Position numbers and translations under genes: made by a program. The notes under the pieces are model-generated. The model saw only the letters and a program-made list of their open reading frames with translations, searched no databases and was not told where the DNA came from. Of a stretch of 8,284 bases of DNA, positions 1-5,914 are shown one piece after another. The stretch comes from Verrucomicrobiales bacterium (GTDB lineage Bacteria > Verrucomicrobiota > Verrucomicrobiia > Limisphaerales > F1-80-MAGS106). The stretch covers positions 1 through 8,284 of the forward strand of contig CANLCA010000103.1 of NCBI GenBank assembly GCA_947487925.1. The letters run 5' to 3'. Positions within the stretch are counted from its first letter, which is position 1. Every line of letters begins with the position of its first letter.

Positions 1-2
1 AA

Positions 3-1472
3 ACCGACGGCAACTTCAGAAAAATCGTCATCGACGCCGATCACGAGGTGGACAACAAACTGGCCGACACGCTGAAGGATCCGATGGAACTGGCTGTGGC
101 ACCGGACGGCAGGGTGTTCACGGCGGAGCGCGCAGGAGTCGTCAAGATGTGGAAGCCGGACACCCAAAAAACCGTGGTGATCGCCTCCATCAAGGTGTTC
201 GACGGCCTCGAAGAGGGCATGATAGGCATCACGCTCGATCCGAACTTTGCCCGGAACCAATGGATTTATCTCAATCATTCCCTTCCAGAGACCACTCACG
301 ATGGCCAGGGAAAATCCGGTATTATCCGGGTCTCACGCTATACGTTGAAGGGCGAAGAACTGGACCTCACGAGCGAGAAAACCATCTTTGACATCCCGGT
401 CCAGCGCGAACAATGCTGCCATGTCGGCGGCTCCCTCGCGTTCGACTCGAAGGGCAACCTCTATATTTCTGTAGGGGACAACACGAACCCATTCGATTCC
501 GATGGATATTCCCCTAATGATCCTCGTCCTGGCCGCTACCCTTGGGATGCCCAACGATCCTCAGCGAATGCGAACACGTTGGCGGGAAAGATTCTACGCA
601 TCAAACCGAAGGCCGATGGAGGCTATGAAATCCCTTCTGGGAACCTTTTCAAACCAGGCACCCCTGGCACACGCCCCGAGGTTTATGTGATGGGCAATCG
701 GAATCCTTTCCGCATCGCAGTCGATCAAAAGACCGGCTTTCTTTATTGGGGCGAAGTGGGTCCCGACGCTGGACAGCCGGATGCACAGCGCGGCGGCGCT
801 GGCCACGATGAGATCAACCAAGCCCGCGGCCCCGGCTTCTTTGGGTGGCCTTATTTTGTGGGCAATAACAAGCCCTACGCGCCCGTGGATTATGTGTCCC
901 GCCAAAAGTCCATGGACGCCAAATCGGCTCGGGAGAAAGCCAAGAAGGAGGGCAAACCGGAATCAGAATGGCCCGCGAAAGAGGAACCTTGGATGGCTGC
1001 GGACTTCAAACCCGTGTTTTACGACGCCGAACATCCGGTCAATAATTCCCCCAACAACACCGGGATCAAGGAGCTGCCCCCTGCTCAGTCCGCACTCATT
1101 TATTATCCCGCCTCCCCATCCGCCAAGTTTCCCATGTTGCGTTCCGGTGGACGCACGGCAATGGCTGGCCCAGTTTACTACTTCGATCCGAAATTGAAGT
1201 CGCCTCACAAACTGCCCGCTGAGTTCGACAGCACCTTGTTCATCTACGAGTGGACCCGCAACTGGATCATGGCCGTAAAACTGGATCCCGACGGCAAAGT
1301 TCTGAAAATCGAACCCTTCCTCAAGGGTATGACGTTTAAGCGGCCCATGGATATGGAGTTGGGGCCTGATGGCTGCCTCTACATGATCGAGTTCGGCACT
1401 AATTGGGGAAACAACGTCGATTCAAAAATCGTCCGCATTGAGTACGCCCCGACCCAAACCGCCAGTCAATAG
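3..1472 (+). CDS. PQQ-dependent sugar dehydrogenase (glucose/sorbosone dehydrogenase-like), 5' partial
   Basis: The frame is open from base 3 and reads as family sequence ahead of the first in-frame GTG at 48, so the true start lies upstream of the window; the stop is TAG at 1470-1472. Residue numbers here count from GTG 48. The protein has the six-bladed propeller signature of soluble PQQ glucose/sorbosone dehydrogenases: PMELAVAPDGRVF near 12-24, REQCCHVGGSLAF at 120-132 with the candidate catalytic His125, SVGDNTNPF at 141-149, LAGKILRI at 178-185, MGNRNPFRI at 215-223, GGRTAMAGPVYYFD at 367-380 and a closing IVRIEY at 461-466. Family members oxidise sugars or polyols in the periplasm and pass electrons to a cytochrome or quinone. 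Many relatives continue into PKD and cytochrome c domains, but this one stops eight residues after IVRIEY, so the electron acceptor must be another protein. A Lys/Glu-rich stretch at about 284-318 looks like a lineage insertion. An N-terminal ThuA-like domain or signal peptide could lie outside the window. The substrate is unknown. Confidence 0.88.
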   Translation, partial: TDGNFRKIVIDADHEVDNKLADTLKDPMELAVAPDGRVFTAERAGVVKMWKPDTQKTVVIASIKVFDGLEEGMIGITLDPNFARNQWIYLNHSLPETTHDGQGKSGIIRVSRYTLKGEELDLTSEKTIFDIPVQREQCCHVGGSLAFDSKGNLYISVGDNTNPFDSDGYSPNDPRPGRYPWDAQRSSANANTLAGKILRIKPKADGGYEIPSGNLFKPGTPGTRPEVYVMGNRNPFRIAVDQKTGFLYWGEVGPDAGQPDAQRGGAGHDEINQARGPGFFGWPYFVGNNKPYAPVDYVSRQKSMDAKSAREKAKKEGKPESEWPAKEEPWMAADFKPVFYDAEHPVNNSPNNTGIKELPPAQSALIYYPASPSAKFPMLRSGGRTAMAGPVYYFDPKLKSPHKLPAEFDSTLFIYEWTRNWIMAVKLDPDGKVLKIEPFLKGMTFKRPMDMELGPDGCLYMIEFGTNWGNNVDSKIVRIEYAPTQTASQ

Positions 1473-1482
1473 GAGCGCCGCC

Positions 1483-1520
1483 AGCTTGGGCTAAGCTCCC
1501 GCCGAATCGGCAATCGGCGG
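1483..1520 (+). terminator. Hairpins just after the PQQ dehydrogenase stop; possible weak terminator
   Basis: Two adjacent stem-loops start 10 bases after the stop codon. AGCTT at 1483-1487 pairs with AAGCT at 1493-1497, and CCGCCGA at 1499-1505 pairs with TCGGCGG at 1514-1520 around an 8-base loop. The second is a strong GC stem, but no T tract follows it, so this is not a textbook intrinsic terminator. Its position suggests a role in 3'-end formation or mRNA stability. It may equally be part of the repeat-rich spacer. Confidence 0.3.
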
Positions 1521-1714
1521 CTGGGGCTAGGTCTTATGGCGGGGATATTAGACCTCGCACCAGAGATCGCCTTCAAGAGAGTGATTGGACCGTAGAGCGA
1601 TCGTCGGATTCTCGAAAGCCGCGACGGACTGGTTCGATCATAGGACCCTTTGTCGACGCGTTGACTTGATCGACAGCGCCCAAAGCGGCGACGGAAGGTG
1701 GGAATCCGACATCT

Positions 1715-1769
1715 TGAGGTTTGAGACGCAGACCACTCGCAAAAGTGGATCGTGAGGATTGAGGTCTGC
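1715..1769. repeat. Compact structured element: direct repeat plus nested inverted repeats
   Basis: TGAGGTTTGAG at 1715-1725 is repeated as TGAGGATTGAG at 1753-1763 with one mismatch in 11. Between and around these copies, GCAGACC at 1728-1734 is complementary to GGTCTGC at 1763-1769, and inside that CCACT at 1733-1737 pairs with AGTGG at 1744-1748 around a 6-base loop. Folded together this gives a 5-pair outer stem (GCAGA/TCTGC) enclosing the small hairpin. It lies 42 bases upstream of the likely start of the beta-helix gene. A leader structure, an operator or one copy of a dispersed repeat are all possible. Function is not known. Confidence 0.4.
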
Positions 1770-1811
1770 CCACGAAAAGAATCCGAATCAACATCAATAC
1801 CTCCATTTTTG

Positions 1812-3953
1812 ATGGCCTTCACCATGCTAAAATCACGTTTCATCCACATCCTCCCCGTGGTCGGTAGATCCGTCGCTCCAGGACTTCTAACGCTGTTGAT
1901 TTCTTTGGAAGCGGCGGCGGCCGTGTTGCATGTGTCCCCCGAAGGTTCTGATGCGAACCCAGGCACTCGCAAGGCACCGCTCGCTTCCCCAGCAGGGGCT
2001 AGGGATCGGATCCGACAAATGCGGTCTGCCGGCAAACAGGTGGGGACTGTCGAATTGCATGCGGGCACCTATTATTTACGGGAGCCGCTGGTCTTCGAGA
2101 ATCAGGATTCCGGATCCGCTCGCTCGCCAATCGTGTATCGCGCAGCCCCTGGCGAATCGGTGACGATCAGCGGGGGGGGTCGTCTCCAGCCGGATTGGAC
2201 ACCGGGCGGTCGCGGAATCTTCAAGACGAAAGTCCCGCCAAATCTGATCACCGACCAACTTTTCGTGAACGGACAGCGGCAGACGCTGGCTCGTTATCCC
2301 GACTTCGACCCCAAACAACGCATCCTGGGCGGGTTCGCCAAAGACGCCATCAGCCCCTCTCGGGCCTCGCGCTGGGCGGATCCGTCGGGCGGCTTTCTGC
2401 ATGTCATGCACCGGCACGAGTGGGGCGACGCTCATTATCGGATCACTCGCAAGAATCCCGATGGCACGGTGACGCTCGAGGGCGGCTGGCAGAACAATCG
2501 TGCCGAGGAAGGAATCCACGAAACGCAACGTTTCGTGGAGAACATCTTCGAAGAATTGGACGCACCAGGCGAGTGGTTCCTCAACAGTCGTGAGAACACT
2601 CTTTTCTTCAAGCCCCCTTCTGGATTCAACCTCAAACAGGCCATCATCGAGGTTCCCGTGTTTCGCCACATCGTGGAATTCCGTGGCACGGCTGAGCGAC
2701 CGGTGCGGTTCCTTCGCCTCGAGGGAGTGACCCTCAGACACACGTTGCGCTCTTTCATGGAGAATCGTGAACCTCTCCTTCGCAGCGACTGGACCACTTA
2801 TCGGGGTGGGGCGGTTCTTTTCGAAGGCGCTGAAGATTGCGTCCTCAAAGATGCCACGCTGACGGAAGTCGGCGGTAACGGGGTTTTTGTCAGCGGCTAC
2901 GCCCGGAGAATCACTCTGAAAAATTGCGAGATCGACCGCGCAGGAGCCAATAGCGTGGCTTTCGTAGGGCGCACCAACACGGTGCGGTCGCCTTTGTTCA
3001 ATTACCACCGAACCCTCCCCGTCGAACGCCTTGACCTCAGCCCCGGCCCCAAGGCAGTCGACTACCCGGCGGACTGCCTCGTCGAGGACTGCCTGCTGAC
3101 GTCCAACGGACGGGTGGAAAAGCAAACAGCCGGAGTTCAAATCGCGATGGCCTCAAGGATCACCGTGCGCCATTGCAGCATCTATGACTGCCCTCGAGCA
3201 GGCATCAACATCGGCGACGGCTGCTGGGGCGGTCACGTGATCGAGTATTGCGATGTGTTCGACACGGTAAAGGAGACCGGTGACCACGGCTCTTTCAACT
3301 CCTGGGGCCGGGACCGTTATTGGGTGCCCAACATCAAGGAAGTGGATCAACGGGTGAATGCCAACCCATCCCTGCCTTTGCTCGATGTGGTCGAACCCAT
3401 CACCCTGCGGAACAATCGATGGCGCTGCGATCATGGTTGGGACATCGATCTGGACGACGGCTCCACCCGTTTTGTTCTGGAGAACAACCTCTGTCTCAAT
3501 GGGGGTATCAAGCTAAGGGAAGGATTTCAGCGGCGCGTCGAGAATAACGTGATGATCAATAACTCGTTCCATCCCCACGTCTGGTTCGCCCGAAGCGGAG
3601 ACATCTTCAGACACAACATCGTCATGGCAGGCTATTATCCCATCGGCATGCCCAAAATCTGGGGTCAGGAGGTGAATTCCAACCTCCTACCCAACGCCGC
3701 TGCCCTGGCGCAAGCACACGAACTCGGTGTCGACTCCAGAAGCCAAGCAGGAGACCCAGCATTCCGGGACCCGGCTCGTGGTGATTTCCAGGTCAAAAGC
3801 GGTTCGCCGGCCCTCGCAATCGGATTCAAAAACTTTCCAATGGACCGGTTCGGTGTCCAAGCGCCCCGCCTGCGCGCCCACGCCCGGAAGCCTTTGATGC
3901 CCGCTGTTCTGAACGTCAAGGCAGTCGACTCCCTCGGTGTCAAAAAACCCTGA
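1812..3953 (+). CDS. Secreted right-handed parallel beta-helix protein, GH141-like
   Basis: A 713-residue protein if it starts at ATG 1812. ATG 1824 (709 residues) is equally possible, and a GTG at 1752 is less likely because its extra 20 residues would sit ahead of the signal peptide. None has a clear ribosome binding site. The N-terminus has basic residues, then a hydrophobic stretch (LLTLLISLEAAAA) ending near residue 37, a typical Sec signal peptide. Next come VSPEGSDANPGT (41-52), GTYYL near 85, QLFVNGQRQTLARYP (149-163), and successive beta-helix turns rich in Asn and Gly. DHGSFNSWGRD starts at 491, and the acidic motif DIDLDDGST lies at 544-552. The C-terminal DPAFRDPARGDF...GSPA (648-667) is the usual closing motif of this group. 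This order resembles GH141-type and related carbohydrate-active beta-helix proteins, so a glycoside hydrolase or lyase acting on a plant- or algal-type polysaccharide is the best guess. The substrate and catalytic residues are not established. It would act in the periplasm or outside the cell. Confidence 0.82.
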   Translation: MAFTMLKSRFIHILPVVGRSVAPGLLTLLISLEAAAAVLHVSPEGSDANPGTRKAPLASPAGARDRIRQMRSAGKQVGTVELHAGTYYLREPLVFENQDSGSARSPIVYRAAPGESVTISGGGRLQPDWTPGGRGIFKTKVPPNLITDQLFVNGQRQTLARYPDFDPKQRILGGFAKDAISPSRASRWADPSGGFLHVMHRHEWGDAHYRITRKNPDGTVTLEGGWQNNRAEEGIHETQRFVENIFEELDAPGEWFLNSRENTLFFKPPSGFNLKQAIIEVPVFRHIVEFRGTAERPVRFLRLEGVTLRHTLRSFMENREPLLRSDWTTYRGGAVLFEGAEDCVLKDATLTEVGGNGVFVSGYARRITLKNCEIDRAGANSVAFVGRTNTVRSPLFNYHRTLPVERLDLSPGPKAVDYPADCLVEDCLLTSNGRVEKQTAGVQIAMASRITVRHCSIYDCPRAGINIGDGCWGGHVIEYCDVFDTVKETGDHGSFNSWGRDRYWVPNIKEVDQRVNANPSLPLLDVVEPITLRNNRWRCDHGWDIDLDDGSTRFVLENNLCLNGGIKLREGFQRRVENNVMINNSFHPHVWFARSGDIFRHNIVMAGYYPIGMPKIWGQEVNSNLLPNAAALAQAHELGVDSRSQAGDPAFRDPARGDFQVKSGSPALAIGFKNFPMDRFGVQAPRLRAHARKPLMPAVLNVKAVDSLGVKKP
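2172..2179 (+). repeat. Run of eight G inside the beta-helix gene
   Basis: Eight consecutive G encode the Gly tract of ISGGGR (Gly121-123 of the 713-residue form). A one-base slip would frameshift the protein soon after its signal peptide. In the given sequence the frame is intact on both sides. Such a tract can be a phase-variation site or simply reflect GC-rich coding; nothing else here favours the first. Confidence 0.6.
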
Positions 3954-4238
3954 CGAGCTCATCACAAATTGTTGAACCTTAAAACGGAAATGGAACGGAG
4001 CGAAGACTTGCGACGGCGCGGGCAACTGGCGGTTGAAGGTTGCAGCGAGAATGCAGATTTGCTGAAAGTTCTAAATCAGGGACCGGAACCCATGAACCGG
4101 CAGGATCTCGGAGGTTTCGATACCGCTCCAGGGAACGGTTTCCAAAGAAGTTTTGCTTGAAACCTCAGCCCTGGAAGTAGCCAATACCCAGGAAACAGAA
4201 GCGTCCGTTCCCGGTCCGCCGTTCCAAAAAGAAACTTT
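3954..4238. other. Spacer upstream of the aldehyde dehydrogenase gene
   Basis: This 285-base spacer has no convincing gene. A 63-codon frame at 3969-4160 (plus) lacks a recognisable product and a ribosome binding site, and it runs into a hairpin region. The spacer length suggests that the downstream gene has its own promoter. No clean -35/-10 pair was found, and the one sequence resembling a sigma-54 site (TGGC at 4027, TTGC at 4040) has wrong spacing. The A-rich AAAAAGAAA just ahead of ATG 4239 is only weakly like a ribosome binding site. Confidence 0.5.
4111..4166 (+). promoter_or_regulatory. Two mutually exclusive hairpins in the leader of the aldehyde dehydrogenase gene
   Basis: GAAACCTC at 4159-4166 is perfectly complementary to GAGGTTTC at 4111-4118 (8 pairs, 40-base loop). 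Its first six bases are also complementary to GGTTTC at 4137-4142. The latter alternative is extended by CAAA (4143-4146) pairing with TTTG (4152-4155), which leaves a 5-base loop and a 3-base bulge at 4156-4158. The two folds share one strand and cannot form together. Alternative pairing about 70 bases ahead of a start codon is a layout used by attenuators and leader switches. No terminator-like T tract follows, so a regulatory role is only a suggestion. Confidence 0.25.
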
Positions 4239-5678
4239 ATGGTTAAAATTCCTGTCCTCCGCTGGGGCCAACCTTACGAGAGCCTCCAACTCGATAGCGT
4301 CAACCACTTCGTGACTGGCGAAACGCTCGCCAAGGTCAGCCAGGCCAACCCAGGGCTGATGGCCAAAGACATGAAGCACGCGCCGCGCGCGCGCGGTGTG
4401 CTCCGTGACATCCCCATACGCCAGCTCATTGAACTTATGAAAAAGGCGGGCGAACTTTACAAGGACGCCACATTGCCCATGGGCGATGGCCAACAGTCGC
4501 CGGATGATTTCGCCCGCCAACAATCCGCATCCACGGGTCTGCCTGAACACATGTGCAAGGCAAACATGGCCAAGAACCATTTCGTATTGTCGAACATGGA
4601 TCGCATCTTGGATTGCCTCACGCGCGGACTGGATCTGGAGATCCTCACCCGAGGCTACGGCATGGAGTCCCGCGGCGTGGTGGTCAGCTATCAGGCTCAA
4701 TCGCCGGTGCTGGGGTTGGTGCTGCCCTCGAATTCTCCAGGCGTGCACACGCTGTGGCTTCCCGTGATCCCGATGCAGCTGGGTCTTGTTCTCAAACCGG
4801 GCCCTCAGGAGCCCTGGACGCCTTATCGCATGGCGGCGGCGTTTTTCGAAGCCGGAGTCCCGCGCGAGGCGATTAGCGTTTATCCGGGAGGCGGCGAAAT
4901 GGGGGCCGAGGTCGTCAGCCGCTGCCAACGTGTCAAAATTTTCGGCAGCACGGAGACCGTTCAGCGTTACCATGGCAATCCGTGCGTCCAGGTACATGGG
5001 CCTGGGTTCAGTAAGATTTTGCTAGGCGACGACGAAGTTGACAACTGGGAGAAGTATCTGGACTTGATGGTGGACAGTGTTTATCTGAACAGCGGTCGCG
5101 GCTGCATCAACTGCTCGGGTGTTTGGGCCTCCCGTCACACCAAGGAGATCGCCCAGGCTTTGGCTGAGCGTCTCGGCCCCATGGCCGTCAAGCCGCCTGA
5201 GGATCCCACCGCCACCCTCGCCGCTTTCACGGTGCCCGGTCAGGCAAAAGCGATCCACGCGTCCATCCTGGAGAAAGCGATGGAGGACGGCGTGACCGAC
5301 ATGACGGCATCGTTTGGTTCACGACTCGTCGAAACGGAACGGAGCGCCTATCTCCGGCCGTGGGTGCTCCATGGCAATTCACCGGAGCGAAAGATTGCTC
5401 ACACGGAATACATGTTCCCCTACGTGACGGTGATCCAATGTCCCCAGGAGGAAATGATACAAAAGATCGGGCAGACGCTGGTCTGCAGCGCCATCACCAA
5501 CGATAAAAAATGGGGAAGCCAGCTCCTTGAAGCCACGAATATAGACCGGCTTAACATAGGACCAATCCCCACCATCAAGCTGGACTGGCTGCAACCGCAC
5601 GAAGGGAATATCGTGGATTTCATGTTCCGAGCGCGAGCCTTCCAAACCACTCCTGAGAAACTAAACCCCAAACCTTAG
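4239..5678 (+). CDS. Atypical aldehyde dehydrogenase-fold protein, catalytic Glu position replaced by His
   Basis: A 479-residue protein, normal ALDH length, with no signal peptide, so cytoplasmic. The start is ATG 4239. ALDH landmarks in order: LPSNSPG with Asn165 at the oxyanion-hole Asn position, LVLKPGPQEPWTP with the cofactor-binding Lys186, KIFGSTETV (233-241) for the nucleotide-binding loop, then NSGRGCINC with Cys289 as the candidate nucleophile. The ELGG motif that carries the general-base Glu in hydrolytic ALDHs reads HGPG at 253-256, so His253 sits there. Near the C-terminus EYMFPYV (390-396) stands where EEIFGPV is usual. ALDHs without the Glu include CoA-acylating enzymes (PduP/EutE, methylmalonate-semialdehyde types) and, more distantly, LuxC-like acyl reductases. 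It may therefore make acyl-CoA from an aldehyde or run in reverse, rather than release a free acid. The N-terminal 100 residues do not look like a standard ALDH start. The substrate is unknown. Its nearest neighbours suggest carbohydrate catabolism, but the 285-base gap argues against tight co-transcription. Confidence 0.82.
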   Translation: MVKIPVLRWGQPYESLQLDSVNHFVTGETLAKVSQANPGLMAKDMKHAPRARGVLRDIPIRQLIELMKKAGELYKDATLPMGDGQQSPDDFARQQSASTGLPEHMCKANMAKNHFVLSNMDRILDCLTRGLDLEILTRGYGMESRGVVVSYQAQSPVLGLVLPSNSPGVHTLWLPVIPMQLGLVLKPGPQEPWTPYRMAAAFFEAGVPREAISVYPGGGEMGAEVVSRCQRVKIFGSTETVQRYHGNPCVQVHGPGFSKILLGDDEVDNWEKYLDLMVDSVYLNSGRGCINCSGVWASRHTKEIAQALAERLGPMAVKPPEDPTATLAAFTVPGQAKAIHASILEKAMEDGVTDMTASFGSRLVETERSAYLRPWVLHGNSPERKIAHTEYMFPYVTVIQCPQEEMIQKIGQTLVCSAITNDKKWGSQLLEATNIDRLNIGPIPTIKLDWLQPHEGNIVDFMFRARAFQTTPEKLNPKP

Positions 5679-5823
5679 AAACAGAGCTGAGCGGGGCGAA
5701 GGTGGACGAAGGCCTGAATGAGAGAGGCTGGACGAGGGATGAGGCAGTTCCTTTATCCTTAAAACGGACAAGGTTCCAGGTGCGGACGCCGTCGCCCTCT
5801 CCGGTTCAAACTCGTTGCGGATA

Positions 5824-5878
5824 GGGTGATGGGGCCCCGCGACCGGGACCTGCGAGCTGCGGTGTCGTCAAATCACCC
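5824..5878. terminator. Inverted repeat in the convergent intergenic space; weak terminator candidate
   Basis: The 236-base space between the converging aldehyde dehydrogenase and response regulator genes (5679-5914) carries no gene. It contains GGGTGAT at 5824-5830 complementary to ATCACCC at 5872-5878, with a further pairing inside of GCGAC (5839-5843) with GTCGT (5864-5868, one G-T wobble) and ACCG (5842-5845) with CGGT (5860-5863), the last two partly overlapping. A convergent junction is where a two-way terminator is expected, but no T or A tract flanks the stem. A rho-type or weak structure is possible. Confidence 0.25.
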
Positions 5879-5914
5879 GCTTACGGCAGGAGGGAAGAGG
5901 CGGCACAGGGCAGC

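Larger units (their letters stand above)
1473..1811. other. Gene-free spacer, rich in short inverted repeats
   Basis: This 339-base stretch holds no convincing gene. A frame on the minus strand is open across 1573-1806, and another runs through it into the signal-peptide region of the next gene, but neither translation resembles a folded or known protein. Perfect short inverted repeats are frequent: 1529-1534 with 1550-1555 (AGGTCT/AGACCT), 1565-1570 with 1597-1602 (GATCGC/GCGATC), 1651-1656 with 1670-1675 (TGTCGA/TCGACA) and 1728-1734 with 1763-1769 (GCAGACC/GGTCTGC). The promoter of the downstream beta-helix gene should lie here, but I could not pick convincing -35/-10 or -24/-12 boxes. It could be a 5' leader, a dispersed intergenic repeat or the remnant of a lost gene. 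Confidence 0.5.

Noticed and set aside
2076..3140. A 354-codon open frame on the minus strand opposite the beta-helix gene
   Set aside because: It is antisense to a clearly coding frame with strong family motifs; its translation has no recognisable domain. GC-rich codon bias produces such frames.
3977..3988. CCTTAAAACGGA, found again at 5757-5768, each in the spacer flanking the aldehyde dehydrogenase gene
   Set aside because: A 12-base exact repeat is expected about once or twice by chance in a window of this size and the flanks do not match, so it is not supported as flanking repeats of an inserted unit.
4027..4043. TGGC...TTGC resembling a sigma-54 promoter
   Set aside because: The GG and GC elements are 14 bases apart instead of 12 and the rest of the -24 box does not match, so the required geometry is missing.
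3969..4160. A 63-codon plus-strand frame in the spacer before the aldehyde dehydrogenase
   Set aside because: No ribosome binding site, no recognisable product and only a short length; the region is better described as leader or spacer.
4384..4395. Alternating (CG)6 tract, possible Z-DNA
   Set aside because: It lies in frame inside the aldehyde dehydrogenase gene and is explained by Ala, Pro and Arg codons in GC-rich DNA.
4071..4997. A 308-codon minus-strand frame opposite the aldehyde dehydrogenase start
   Set aside because: It overlaps the N-terminal half of a well-supported plus-strand gene and shows no domain or signal of its own.
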